Shown piece by piece: positions 10,073 through 20,622 of a stretch of 64,000 nt of DNA (its first letter is position 1; each line of letters opens with the position of its first letter). The notes beneath the pieces are model-generated. The model saw only the letters and a program-made list of their open reading frames with translations. It was not told the DNA's origin and made no database searches. The DNA lies in the NCBI RefSeq assembly GCF_000524555.1, contig NZ_CP007154.1, forward strand, positions 496,001 to 560,000, in the 5' to 3' direction. Both the position numbers and the translations under genes were made by a program. Origin of the DNA: Mesomycoplasma bovoculi M165/69. GTDB taxonomy: Bacteria; Bacillota_I; Bacilli_A; Mycoplasmatales; Metamycoplasmataceae.

Positions 10073-12052
10073 TTAGTTGGACTCAACGATCCCTTTAATT
10101 GTGTCTAAAATTCCATCACTAGTTTTGGTTGTTGGTTTTTCAAAATTAGTTCTTTCAATAAGTGAGTCACCAATTGTTTTGCTAATTTTACCAGCTTTTG
10201 GATCACTACTGTCATAGAGGAATTTGGTTTGCCCATCATTTGTATGTTTTAGTGCTTCTAGCATTGATTTCATTGATAAAATAACTGAATTTAAATTAGC
10301 TAATTTAGCATAAAGATTTCATTGTATGTCTTTAGCTGCATCACCTTGTTTTTCAAATGTTTTTCCAGTGGTTTTTTCTGCCTCTTGGATTTGAGCCAAA
10401 ATTCCATCACGTTCTTTGGTTAACTCATCTAATTTAGTTTGAGTTATGTAATCTTTGGTTGGGACAAAGTAAGCTCCAACTTCAGCAATGTAGTCAAGGT
10501 TACTCATAGTTTTACCTGTTATATCATTGGTTCCTGTGTAGAGTCACTCTAAGAATTTAACTGCGCCTTTGTTGATTTTTTCATCATCTGTTTTAATAGG
10601 AATAATTGATGAACCACCTGATCAATAAGCTGAATAAGGAGCATCTGGTGTTGCTTTTAAAGCTTGTCCAATTGTATAAACATCTTGATAGGTTGCAAAG
10701 TTTGCAATTTGATCTGGGAAAAGTGAACGAGATGTAGCTGTGTCAATTGATTGTTTAATACCTACACCTGGAACATATCCAAAAGCAGTATGATATAGTA
10801 AAATGTCGTGACTTCCTCACTCACCAAATCCACCTGGTTTTTTGTAGTTTTTGTACTGAATTGCTTGAATAATTTTGTCTTTTCCATTTACTTGAGTTTT
10901 GATTGTGTTAATTTTACTTGTAAATTTATCATAAACTGATTTAAATTTATCTTGTAAACTAGCATCTGTATCAATTGGGAATTCAAAAGATGGAGTACCT
11001 GTTTTATCTGTGATGTCTCATAAACCTTTACCAGTGTTTGAAATAACATCTTTAACAAGTGATTGGTGTGCATAGTCAATGTCAAAAATTGAAATATTTG
11101 CAGTTTCATCATTTAAAATGCTTGTTTTGGATGAATCAATTTGAATTCCAGCAACAAAATTGTTAGCAAATTCCAAAGCACTTTCAATTGTTGTGAAGGT
11201 GCTTTGGTTAATGTGCATATTTTTGAAAACAGTATTACTTTTTGGTTGGATTGCTTTAAATAAGCTATTTGCTGGAACTGAATTCCCTTTATTTTTTGAT
11301 TCCATAGCTTTTTTATAGAGTTCCATATTTTCATCAACAGTTCCACCACCTTGTTTGATTAAATCAAAAATAATGGCCATGTTGTCTAAGTTAAAACTTG
11401 TAGCATCAACATCATTTACATTGAAAGGAATATTGAATAATTTATTGTTGCTTAGGTTTAATTTATTATAATTATTAACCACTTCTTGATTAAATAAACT
11501 TGGATTTAATTTAGATGATAATGATGATAAGTCTAATAATCTATTGTTTCGATTAGCAACTATTGCAGATGTAACATCACCTAAAACAAGAGCTGGAAAA
11601 TCTTTGCTTTTTGTAGAAAAAGCTGTTTCTAAGTTATCAGCAGTATCTTGTTGAGTTTTAGTTTTTGTTTCATCTTGTAATTGTAATCTAACTGGAACAA
11701 AATCTGGGTCATTTTTAAATTTTTCATTGTAATATGGGATTAACCCATTTTTGTGTTGCCCGAGACTATCTAGAGCAAAAATTAGTGGTCAATATTTACC
11801 TTGTGAAGTAGCAAACTTAACCTCTTTGGTTTGAACTACAGGGGTGGTTTCTGCTGGATTTGATGATTTGCCACTTTCATCTGAGTGAGAACCATTCTTA
11901 TCCTCTTTAGTTTGATCTACAGGGGTGGTTTTTGCTGGATTTGATGATTTGGCACTTTCTTCTGATTGAGAACTATTAACATTAGCACAAGATGCTAAAA
12001 TAGCTATTGGGGCCAAAACAGGCAACCCAAATAAAATTTTTTTAAATTTCAT
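10073..12052 (-). CDS. P68-like surface lipoprotein, probable ABC solute-binding protein (copy 1)
   Basis: A 659-residue lipoprotein with lipobox ILASC-A (Cys near residue 22). A Ser/Pro/Thr-rich linker with an internal duplication follows (11821-11973), then a long domain that looks like a carbohydrate-type solute-binding protein of the mycoplasma P68 family (segments KFATSQGKYWPLIFALD, VLGDVTSAIVANRNNRLLDLS, GGFGEWGSHDILLY, AYWSGGSSIIPI). It is divergent from an ABC importer that starts 147 bp away. A second copy lies on the far side of that importer (15193-17058), so both are likely alternative receptors for it. The substrate is unknown; a sugar or sugar derivative is an inference from the permease type. 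Many TGA Trp codons, including one at 11789. Confidence 0.75.
11821..11973. repeat. 81-bp-period tandem duplication in the lipoprotein linker
   Basis: Two copies of a 72-bp segment (11821-11892 and 11902-11973) differ at only six positions and are offset by 81 bp (27 codons). They encode the repeated linker ESxKSSNPAxTTPVxQTKE just after the lipidated Cys. Copy-number change here would stay in frame. Confidence 0.8.
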
Positions 12053-12159
12053 TAAAAAATCGCTTTCTATAAAAATATTTTATATTATTAAATAAATTAA
12101 AAAAGTTTCATTTTTTTTCATTATATTTTTAAAAAAAATGTAAAAAACTTAAATTTTAC

Positions 12160-12165
12160 TATAAT
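12160..12165 (+). promoter_or_regulatory. Candidate -10 box for the ABC importer operon
   Basis: A perfect TATAAT lies 34 nt before the ATG at 12200, in the 147-bp region between the divergent lipoprotein and ATPase genes. The -35 region is weak. Confidence 0.45.
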
Positions 12166-12199
12166 TAAAGTATTTAATTATTAAAATGAGAATATTTTT

Positions 12200-13359
12200 A
12201 TGCAAAACGAAAAGTTAATAGAAGTAAAAAATTTAAATTTTTCTTATGATAAAAAATATCAATTAAAAATTTCAAATTTAACTTTGCCACCTAAAAAAAT
12301 TATTACATTGCTTGGACCATCTGGATCAGGTAAAACAACTTTTTTAAATTTAATAGCTGGGTTTTTAAACTCAAATAACCAAATTGTCAATTACAAGAGT
12401 TTTGAAAACATTGGTTATATAATGCAAAAAAACAATTTGTATGAGCAAGTTAGTGTTATTAAAAATTTGTGAATTAGCACAAAAAATTCTACAAAATGAA
12501 CAAATTCCACTTATAAAAAAATTATTTCTGAGTCTAATAAATTAACTGACAATAATAAACAAAAATTATTAAATAATTTAGATCAGCAATCTTTTTTTTA
12601 AACAAATCAAAAAAATTTTATTTTAAAATTTACAAATATAAATTTTGATTTACATTGCTATTGCGACCTAAATTATTTTTGAATTTTTTAAAACAAAGAA
12701 AGCAAATTTTTGAATTACAAGTTGACAATTTGCTCAAAATTTTGCAAATTGAAAATATCAAATTCAAAAAAGCTAGTCAAATCAGTGGGGGACAACAACA
12801 ACGTGTTGCTTTTGCCAAAGCAATTATTAAAGGAAATGATCTAGTTTTAATGGATGAACCTTTTGCTTCTTTAGATGCGAAAATCAAAGAATCAACTATA
12901 AAATGATTGGAAAATATCAAAAATCAATTTGACTTGTCAATTATTTTTGTTACTCATGACCAAGTTGATGCTCTTAAAATTAGTGATCTTGTTGTCTTAT
13001 TAAAAGATGGAGAAGTTGCCCAGTTTGGCACACCACAAGAACTTTTTGAAAATCCAAAAAACCTTTTTGTTGCAAAATTCATAGGTAATCCTGAAATTAT
13101 TTTTCTTGGAAAACATAATGAAATTGAATCTTATATTAGAGGTAAATATATTAAAGTTTCAAAAGGGACAACAAATGAAGTGATTAGTTCAAAAAATATA
13201 GGAGATGGCTTTTTAACTAAGATTTTTTACAAAAAACATCAAGTTCAAATTGAACTAATTACAACTGAAAACTTTGAAAATCAGTTTGTTGAACTTGAAT
13301 ATGATGAAAGCAAAGTTTTATTTTTTGACAAACAAGGACAGAGAGTTTATGAACTTTAG
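12200..13359 (+). pseudogene. Sugar-type ABC importer ATPase (MalK/UgpC-like), interrupted by a -1/+1 frameshift at a T8 tract
   Basis: The N-terminal part (12200-12601) has Walker A GPSGSGKTT near residue 40 and a Q-loop (IGYIMQKN), then runs into TAA at 12599 just after eight Ts (12592-12599). Skipping one T restores a frame that is open from 12601 to TAG 13359. That part carries the signature SGGQQQR, Walker [10 protein letters not shown]-loop FVTHDQ and a C-terminal regulatory region. Intact length would be about 386 residues. The break lies in a Lys/Asn-rich insert between Q-loop and signature; several mycoplasma MalK/UgpC proteins have inserts there. The two permease genes downstream are intact and overlap it, which argues for recent change, slippage or an assembly error rather than old decay. 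Confidence 0.8.
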
Positions 13360-14278
13360 TGAAAAATTAGTCAAACTAAAAGTTAAAAAGCAAAATTTAG
13401 TTAGTATTTTCCTAATGAGTCCAATATTGATGTTTATTTTTGTTTTTTCAATTTATCCTATTGTTGATGCATTTGTTCAATCTTTTAAAATCCAAGATCC
13501 ACTTGGACCACAAACAACAGTTGGCATTGATAATTATAAAAAGCTTTTAGTGGATGCGAATTTTAATAATGCAATTCAAAATAGCACAATTTTATTTTTT
13601 GTTAGTTCACCAATTGCCTTATTTGGCGGATTTTTAATCGCTTTGCTTTTAGACAAATTGTCTACAAAAATCAGTCAAAAATTTTTTGTAACTGCTTTGT
13701 ACTCACAATTTTTCATTTCAGCTTTTGCTATTGGCCTCTCATTTACCTTTTTATTTGGAGAAAAAAATATGCTTTCCAAAATTTTAGGCATTGATTTTTC
13801 TTTTGGAACAGGCAAAAAAGCAATTGACTTAATTTGACTTTATATAATTTATCAACTTTGACGAGCAATTCCATTTAATACTGTCTTGTTTTTCTTTGCT
13901 ATTTCTAATATTAACAACAGATATCGCAAAAATTTTGTTATTGACAAATTAAGTTTATGAGATAAAGTTGTTAATCTTTATCTCAAGGAAATTGGTGTGC
14001 AATTTATTGTTATTGCATACACCAATTTCATTTTTGCAACAATGCTTTATCCTCCCGTCATCACAGGTGCAACTAATTTAAATTTGCACAAAGGACACAC
14101 CATTGCTTCATATATTATAGATTCATCAAAAGATAATTTATACAAAAGAAATGCTGCTTCCTTTATTTCATTGCTATTTTTAATAGCTATTTTTAGTTCA
14201 TTTATTATTTTTAATCCAAAAATATGAATTAAAATTTATCAGTTTTTTAAAAAAATCACAAAGGTGAAACGTGTTTAA
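13349..14278 (+). CDS. ABC sugar transporter permease (MalF/UgpA type)
   Basis: A 309-residue membrane protein with about six hydrophobic helices, for example LVSIFLMSPILMFIFVFSIYP near residue 20, typical of the first permease of carbohydrate (CUT1) importers. The EAA loop facing the ATPase is recognisable but degenerate (KNFVIDKLSLWDKVVNLYLKE). The ATG at 13349 overlaps the end of the ATPase gene by 11 bp, and its own stop overlaps the next permease by 8 bp, indicating translational coupling. An upstream in-frame start exists inside the ATPase gene, but 13349 fits the family's N-terminus. Several TGA Trp codons. The substrate is not determinable. Confidence 0.85.
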
Positions 14279-15113
14279 AAATAAGTGAAATTATTCTGGG
14301 ATTTTAGGACAAATATTTTTGTGAGCCTTGCTTTCTTGTGTTTTAGTTTTGTTTTTATTCCCTTTATATTATTTAATAGTTAGTGCTTCATTGCCAATTG
14401 CAAAACAAGACAACCCTGATGCTAGTTTAAAAATTAGTGGTTATTTTTTTCAAAATTTCAAGCAATCAATAGATAAAAATTTCTGAAATGGGCTTGGCAA
14501 TTCTTTAGGAACTATTATTTTAGTCAACTTTTTCCGTTTAACTTTGTATACTCTTGGAATTTTTGGAATTTGATGAGCTAGCAAAAAAGCTAAAATTATT
14601 TTTTTAAGCATTTTTGCAATTGTCTCAATGATTCCTGAAGTTACAACCTATATTGGGCTGGCAAAATTATTAAATGCAAATAACATTGTTGATAAATCTC
14701 CTATATTTTCATTAGTAATAAATCAAATTTTTTCTTTTTTTAGTTTTTATTTTTTATACAAAAGTATTGAAACTGTTTCACAAGATAAATTGCAACTTGC
14801 CAAAATTGATAATTTATCAACTTTTTCTCAATTTAAATTAATTTTCTTTCCACAACTTAAAATGGGTTACTATTTAATTATTATTTTTTCATCTATACAG
14901 GCTTGAAATGACTATTTATGGCCACATTTCATTTTTGCTTTTAGAGACCAAGCAACTATTTCAATTTGATTTAGTTATACAGGACAAAATCCTCAAGGGA
15001 CTTTTCAAAATATTCAAGCTGCAGGTTCACTATTTGCTGTTTTAGTCCCTTTGACTATTTATTTAATATTTTCACCATTTATCAATAAGGTTAATAGTAA
15101 AAGTTTTAGTTAG
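14271..15113 (+). CDS. ABC sugar transporter permease (MalG/UgpE type)
   Basis: A 280-residue membrane protein, the second permease of the CUT1-type importer. It starts with GTG at 14271, 5 nt after AAAGGTG and overlapping the previous stop; no ATG lies nearby in this frame. A clear EAA-like loop is present near residues 175-200 (DKLQLAKIDNLSTFSQF followed by KLIFFPQLK), where the ATPase docks. Six hydrophobic segments are visible. With the upstream permease and either of the flanking P68-like lipoproteins it would form the transporter. It is followed by a strong bidirectional terminator. Confidence 0.85.
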
Positions 15114-15135
15114 TTTGTTTTATTGAGTAAAAAAT

Positions 15136-15168
15136 AAAAAATTGAGTAATTTTAATACTCAATTTTTT
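15136..15168. terminator. Bidirectional terminator between permease and second P68-like gene
   Basis: Thirteen-base arms AAAAAATTGAGTA and TACTCAATTTTTT around a 7-nt loop lie between convergent genes ending at 15113 (plus) and 15193 (minus), with T-rich tails on both strands. The core is shared with the terminator at 10008-10040. Confidence 0.85.
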
Positions 15169-15192
15169 TATTTTGAAAAGTATTAATTTATT

Positions 15193-17058
15193 TTAATCCG
15201 AATCAACAATACCCTTTATAGAACTTAAAATTTGTTCACTAGTTTTGATTGTTGGTTTTTCAAAATCAGTTCTTTCAATAAGAGAATCGCCAATTGTAGT
15301 TGCAATTTTACTAGCTTTTAAATCACTACTGTCAAAAAGTAATTTTATTTTTTTATCACTTGTTTGCTTTAGTGCGTCCAACATTGATTGCATAGACAAA
15401 ATAGTTGCATTTAAATTACCTAATGTAGTATAAAGTTGTCAGTTGATATTTTTGGCATCATCACCTTGAAGTTTGAAAGTTGGACCAGTAGTTTTTTCCT
15501 CTTCCTTAATTTGAGTTAAAAGAGCATCTCGTTCTTTGATTAATTCATTTAATTTAATTTCACTAACATACTCTTTTGTCGGCACAAAGTAAGCCCCAAC
15601 TTTTGCAATATAGTCAAGGTTGCTCATTTTTTTCCCAGTGATTGTGTTATCACCAGTGAAAAGTCACTCTAAAAATTTAATAGTTCCTTTATTAATTATT
15701 TTATCATCACTTTTGATAGGAATAAGCGATGAACCTCCTGACCAATATGCTAAATAGGTAGAATTTGGAATTGATTTAAGTGCTTGTCCAATTGCATAAA
15801 CATCTTGATATGTTGCAAATTTAGTAACTTGTTTAGGGAATAAAAATCGGGATTTTTCTCCATCCATAGATATTCCAGGCATATATCCAAAAGCAGTGCG
15901 ATATAGCAAAATATCATGACTCCCTCACTCACCAAATCCACCTTTTTTCTTATAATTTTTAAATTGAATGGCTTGAATAATTTTCTCTTTTCCATTCACT
16001 TGGATTTTAACTTGCTTAATTTCTTTTGTAAATTTATCATAAGCTAATTTAAACTCATTTTGTAGTTGAGAATCTAAATTAATAGGAAATTCAAAAGAAG
16101 TTTTTCCATTTTTTGTTTTAATATCTCACAAGGCTTTGCCAGTGTTTGAAATTATATCTTTAATAAATGATTGATCTGCATAATCAATGTCAAAAATTGA
16201 AATATTATCAGTTTCATTATCTAAGTTTTCAATTTTTGACGAATCAATTTCAATTCCATCAACAAATTTGTTAGCAAATCCTAAAGCGCTTTCAATAGTT
16301 GTAAAAGTCTCTTTATTTATTGTTAAACCTGCAAAAATGTGATTTGTTTTTGCTTTAATAGCTCTAAATAAACTATTTTTGGGCACGGAATTTCCTTTAT
16401 CCTTGGAATCTATAGCTTTTTGATAAATATCCATAGATTCATCAACACTCCCACCGCCTTGCTTAATTAAATCAAAAATAATTGCTATGTTATCAAGATT
16501 AAAACCTATAGCATCAACATCTTTAATATCAAATGGAATATTAAATAATTTGTTGTTGCCAAGATTTAATTTGTTGTAATTTTCAACAATTGATTTTTTA
16601 AATAAGTTGGGGTTTAATTTAGTTGTTGACAAATCTAACAATCTATTATGTTGATTTGCTGCAATTGCGGATGTTACATCACCTAAAATTATTGATGGAA
16701 AGCTTTTGCTATTTGTTGAAAATGCTTTTGTTAGATTATTGGCAGTTTCAAGTTGAGTTTCTGCTTTAGTCTCTTCATTAAGTTGCAATCTGACTGGAAC
16801 AAAATCTTCATCATTTTTAAAAGTTTGATTATAATAAGGAATCAATCCTGTTTTATGCTCACCTTTGGCATCAAGTGCATAAATAAGTGGTCAAAATTTG
16901 CCTTGTGAAGTAGCAAATTTTACTTCTTTATTTAATATTGTAGGTGTTTCGTTTTTTTGCTCAATTTTAGGATCTTGAGCACTAACAGTGCCACAAGCAA
17001 CTAAAATTGTTGTAGTTGCCAAAATTGGCAAAATAGATAAAATTTTTTTTAATTTCAT
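15193..17058 (-). CDS. P68-like surface lipoprotein, probable ABC solute-binding protein (copy 2)
   Basis: A 621-residue paralog of the lipoprotein at 10073-12052, aligned along nearly the whole length with the same landmarks (KFATSQGKFWPLIYALD, ILGDVTSAIAANQHNRLLDLS, GGFGEWGSHDILLY, AYWSGGSSLIPI). The lipobox is ILVAC-G. Its linker after the Cys is short and lacks the tandem duplication of copy 1. The two copies sit on the same strand on either side of the plus-strand importer, so the importer probably works with one or both. The C-terminal region includes a Lys/Glu-rich predicted coiled coil. TGA codons at 15439 and 15664 are read as Trp. Confidence 0.75.
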
Positions 17059-17269
17059 TTATTAAATTGCTTTCTGTAATTTAATTTATTTTATTTATTA
17101 ATTTTTTAAGCATTTTTATAAAAATGCAAGTTAAATTTTATTAGAATCAACAAATATATATTTGAAAAATAAAAAAATTTCACAAAATTATTAATATTTC
17201 TAAAAAAAATAATTAATTTTGTAATGTATCTCATTTATATTCTAAAGTTAATGATAAAATTTCAAATTA

Positions 17270-17836
17270 ATGTCTAAAATTATTGTTAATAACTGCAAAA
17301 TAATTTATGAAATTAAAAAATCTATTTTTGTAGCTTATAGTTTTAAAATTTTTCATAAAGGTGAAGTAAAAAATTTGGTTCAGCAAGTCAAAAATCAACA
17401 CAATGATGCTAGTCACATTTGTTATGGATGAAGATTAGATAGCAATAATTTTGGTTTTTATGATGCTGGCGAGCCTAAAGGAAGCGCTGGTCAACCTATT
17501 TTTAAAATCTTGGAACACCAAAATATTGTTCAAATTTGTGTTGTAGTGGTTCGTTATTTCGGAGGTGTCAAACTCGGGGTTGGACCACTAAGCAAATCAT
17601 ATTTGCAAAGCACTAAACAAGTGCTTGAAGAAAGTAAATTAATTGATTTTACTCAAAAATTTTATTACAAATTTAGTTTTAGTTTTTCAGAACAAAAGCA
17701 GTTTTGAACATGACTAAAACAAATAAAACTAATTGAAACAACAAGAAAAACAAAAGATGATTTTATTGAAATATATTTTGAAAGTGAAACCAATATCGAT
17801 CCACCTCATTTTGGCAAGTTAGAAAAATTAAAATAA
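17270..17836 (+). CDS. IMPACT/YigZ (UPF0029) family protein
   Basis: A 188-residue protein with the family core: HICYGWRL followed by DAGEPKGSAGQPI and VVVRYFGGVKLGVGPL. Members are widespread; the eukaryotic relative IMPACT affects the Gcn2 translation response, while the bacterial role is poorly known. The start at 17270 has no Shine-Dalgarno, but an extended -10 (TGATAAAAT, ending at 17260) lies only 9 nt before it, so the mRNA is probably leaderless. A TGA Trp lies in the GYGWR motif region. It is monocistronic, with a terminator directly after the stop. Confidence 0.88.
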
Positions 17837-17863
17837 AAAAACACCAAATACTTGGTGTTTTTT
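17837..17863. terminator. Intrinsic terminator after the YigZ-family gene
   Basis: Arms AAAAACACCAA and TTGGTGTTTTT with a 4-nt loop directly follow the stop at 17836. The minus-strand lemA gene ends 18 bp further on, so it can serve both. Confidence 0.85.
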
Positions 17864-17880
17864 AGTTAGTTTAAAATACT

Positions 17881-18537
17881 TTAGATTTTTGACATATCAA
17901 CATCTGCGCGTTGAGTAGCAGTAGCTTGAAATAATGGGTAAGTTGATAAACCTAAAGTGCTAGAAATAACTGTGGTAGGTCAAGTAAAAATACCTGAGTT
18001 GAAGTTAGTTACTTTAGAGTTGTAAACACGACGAGCTGCAGCAATTTCACGTTCTAAGTAAATAGATTGTTCCATTCCTTCTTTATATAACTCACTAGCC
18101 TTTAATTCTGGATAATTTTCAAAAGTTAAAGCCATTCTTGAAAAAACATTGTTTGTTAATTCATTCAATTCACTACTATTTGCAATTTGACCACCTGAGT
18201 TTCTCATTGAACGAAGGCGGGCAATATCTGAAAATAATGATTTTTCATGTTCTTTGTAAGAACTAATTAGGTTTGAAACTTTGATAAGTGTATCTGCTCT
18301 TTTAGCTAATTGTGTTTCAATAGTACTTGCTGCTTGATTTATTTCGGTTTGTTCTCTAATCAAACTATTTCTTCTAACAAAGAAATAAATTGGAGCTGCA
18401 AAAAGTAAAATTGTTCCAAAAACTCAAAAAATAATTTTTGCAGCAGTGCTTGCAGCTGGTTTTCTTGTAGTGTTGTCTACATTTGGTGAAAAACCTTCTG
18501 GAGAACTAACTTTTGTTGGGTCAAATAAATTTGCCAT
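17881..18537 (-). CDS. lemA: LemA family protein
   Basis: A 218-residue protein with an N-terminal membrane helix (about residues 33-53, IIFWVFGTILLFAAPIYFF) and a long helical domain containing the LemA pattern (SLFSDIARLRS, FSRMALTFENYPELKAS, EREIAAARRVYNSKVTNFN). LemA proteins are small membrane proteins with the bulk of the chain on one side; their biochemical role is not settled. The stop is TAA at 17881 after ADVDMSKI, and the start at 18537 gives the expected N-terminal tail before the helix. Transcribed alone, convergent with the YigZ-family gene. Confidence 0.88.
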
Positions 18538-18852
18538 TTTTTCCTTTGTAATTTTGAATTGTTTTTAATTTTATAAAATAATAAATTATAAAATGTTTTT
18601 GATTTTTTACAATATATTTCTATAAATATTTACACAAAATTAAGTGAGAACTAATAATTTTAAAAATAAAGCTAATTTTGCTATTTTGTTTTTCTAAAAG
18701 GACTATAATTATACTTGTAAAAATATTTTACAAAATCTTAATACTTAATCATATTAACTAAATGTTTAAAACAAAAAATTTATTACATTTTTTAAACAAA
18801 ATTTGATTTTTTTGCTACAATATGTAATGGTTCTGATTTCAAAGGACAAAAT
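18538..18852. other. Divergent intergenic region between lemA and the tRNA-Tyr gene
   Basis: About 315 bp, no gene seen. It holds the lemA leader on the left, a TATAAT at 18703-18708 followed by a perfect palindrome TTGTAAAA-ATA-TTTTACAA (18715-18733), and the tRNA promoter on the right. Confidence 0.5.
18816..18821 (+). promoter_or_regulatory. -10 box of the tRNA-Tyr/tRNA-Gln unit
   Basis: TACAAT preceded by TGC, 31 nt before the mature tRNA-Tyr end. A TTAAAC lies about 18 bp upstream as a possible -35. Confidence 0.5.
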
Positions 18853-18936
18853 GGGGGGTTTGCAGAGCGGCCAAATGCGGGTGGCTGTAACCCACTTTCT
18901 TCGGATTCGGGGGTTCGAATCCCTCACCCCCCACCA
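18853..18936 (+). tRNA. tRNA-Tyr (anticodon GTA)
   Basis: A class II tRNA of 84 nt with encoded CCA. Acceptor arms are GGGGGGT/ACCCCCC, the anticodon GTA is at 18887-18889 inside the GTGGCT/CCCAC stem, a long variable arm is present, and the T-arm loop is TTCGAAT. The TyrRS that would charge it is the fused enzyme at 48845-50572. Confidence 0.96.
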
Positions 18937-18939
18937 TTT

Positions 18940-19014
18940 TGCCCCATAGCCAAGCGGTAAGGCAACGGTTTTTGGTACCGTCATGCGTTAGTTCGAATCT
19001 AACTGGGGCAGCCA
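18940..19014 (+). tRNA. tRNA-Gln (anticodon TTG)
   Basis: 75 nt including CCA, with acceptor arms TGCCCCA/TGGGGCA and anticodon stem ACGGT/ACCGT. The anticodon TTG is at 18972-18974 and the T-loop is TTCGAAT. It follows tRNA-Tyr after 3 nt, so both come from one transcript. Confidence 0.96.
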
Positions 19015-19038
19015 TTTGTTTGTTAAAGGACTCCATTT

Positions 19039-19062
19039 ACCTAGCGTATGCTAGGTTTTTTA
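19039..19062 (+). terminator. Terminator of the tRNA-Tyr/Gln unit
   Basis: Hairpin ACCTAGC-GTAT-GCTAGGT followed by a run of Ts. Confidence 0.85.
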
Positions 19063-19118
19063 TTAAAATTAAGAAAATAGGTTTCAAAAGAACGTTTTTA
19101 TCTAAAATATTTTAAAAT

Positions 19119-20585
19119 ATGAAAAAATTAGAAAAAATTACACCATGGCAAGAAGATTTTGCCAAATGATACATTGATGTTATAACTCAAGCAGATCTTA
19201 TGAGCTATGCACCTATAAAAGGTACTATATACTATAGACATCATGGATTTTCAATTTGAGATAAAATTCGCCAAATTGTTACTTATAATCTTTCTTTTAA
19301 AAATGTTAAAAATGTTTATTTACCTTCATTAATTCCACAGTCTTTTATTTTAAGAGAAAAAGAACATGTTGAAGGTTTTGCTCCTGAACTACTTACAATA
19401 ACTCATGCAGGTGAGAAAGAATTGGCTGAAAAAATTTACATTAGACCAACTAGTGAGGTTCTTTTTGCTGATTTTTTTAAAAAGGAAATTGACCTTAATA
19501 ATAAACTACCTTTAATTTATGCTCAATGAACATCTGTGGTGCGTTGAGAAAAGACCACAAATCCTTTTTTAAGAAATACTGAGTTTTTATGACAAGAAGG
19601 TCACACTGCTTTTGCAAATGCTTATGAAGCAAAGCAAAATGCAATTGAAATGATTGATTTTTATCATCATTTCTTAAAAGAGTACCTTGCAATTCCAACT
19701 ATTTTAGGTGAAAAAACTCCTCGTGAACGTTTTGCAGGAGCTGAACAAACATACACAGTTGAAGCTATGATGTTGAATGGAAGAGCATTGCAATCTGGGA
19801 CTTCACATTATCTAGGCCAAAATTTTTCTAAAAGTTTTGACATTACCTTTAAAAACATTGAAAATCAACTAGAAAATGTTTATCAGAGTTCTTGAGGTAT
19901 TTCAACAAGATTATTAGGAGCCATTGTTATGTCTCATAGTGATGATCGTGGCCTTGTCTTACCACCTAAAATTGCACCAAACCAAATAGATATATTAGTT
20001 TTTTATGGAAATAAAAATCCTGAATTAAAAGAAGTGGCAAAAAATTTAGCACAAATTTTAAAAAATAATAAAATCACTGTCAATATAAATGATGACGATA
20101 ACCAACAAGTTGGTTTTAAAATTGCAGATTCTGAAGTTCATGGAACTCCAATTAGAATTGAAATAGGTCCACGTGATTATGCAAACAATCTCATTACTAT
20201 TGTTAGACGTGATACATTAGAAAAACAACAATTTAAACTAGAAGAATCAAAATGAGAAGAAGAATTTGTAAATCATATCAATGATTTACTAACAAAAATT
20301 CAAGACAATTTATTGTCACAGGCCCAATTAAGATTAAAAAATAATTTTGTTTACACAAATAATTTTGAAGAATTTACACAACACACCAAAATTAATAAGT
20401 TTGTTGTTGTTCCATTTGAAGAAGATTCAACTGTAGAACAACAAATACAAGAAGTAACCGGCGCTACTGCTCGTTGTATTATTAATGTTGATTCATTTAA
20501 TTATTTAAATATACCTGATCAAGATAATTCATTATTTAGCAAAAAACCTACTAAAAGATTTGTACTTTTTGCAAAAGCATACTAA
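19119..20585 (+). CDS. proS: Prolyl-tRNA synthetase
   Basis: A 488-residue class II synthetase of the short archaeal/eukaryote-like ProRS type (no editing insert between motifs 2 and 3). Visible are motif 2 ([20 protein letters not shown]), the RPTSEVLF segment, a [12 protein letters not shown] core and motif 3 ([17 protein letters not shown]). A C-terminal anticodon-binding domain starts near residue 290 ([10 protein letters not shown]). It attaches proline to tRNA-Pro. There is no Shine-Dalgarno; a TAAAAT ends 10 nt before the ATG, which suggests a near-leaderless mRNA. Thioredoxin follows 37 nt after the stop with its own good ribosome site. Confidence 0.95.
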
Positions 20586-20622
20586 AATTTATTTAATAAA
20601 AAATTTACACAAAGGAGAACTA

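Noticed and set aside
10888-11349. Alternative-frame minus-strand ORFs inside the P68-like lipoprotein gene
   Set aside because: They overlap a well-supported gene in another frame and show no domain pattern.
18766-19036. Small ORFs across the tRNA-Tyr/tRNA-Gln genes
   Set aside because: They are translations of tRNA sequence; the cloverleaf structures explain the region.
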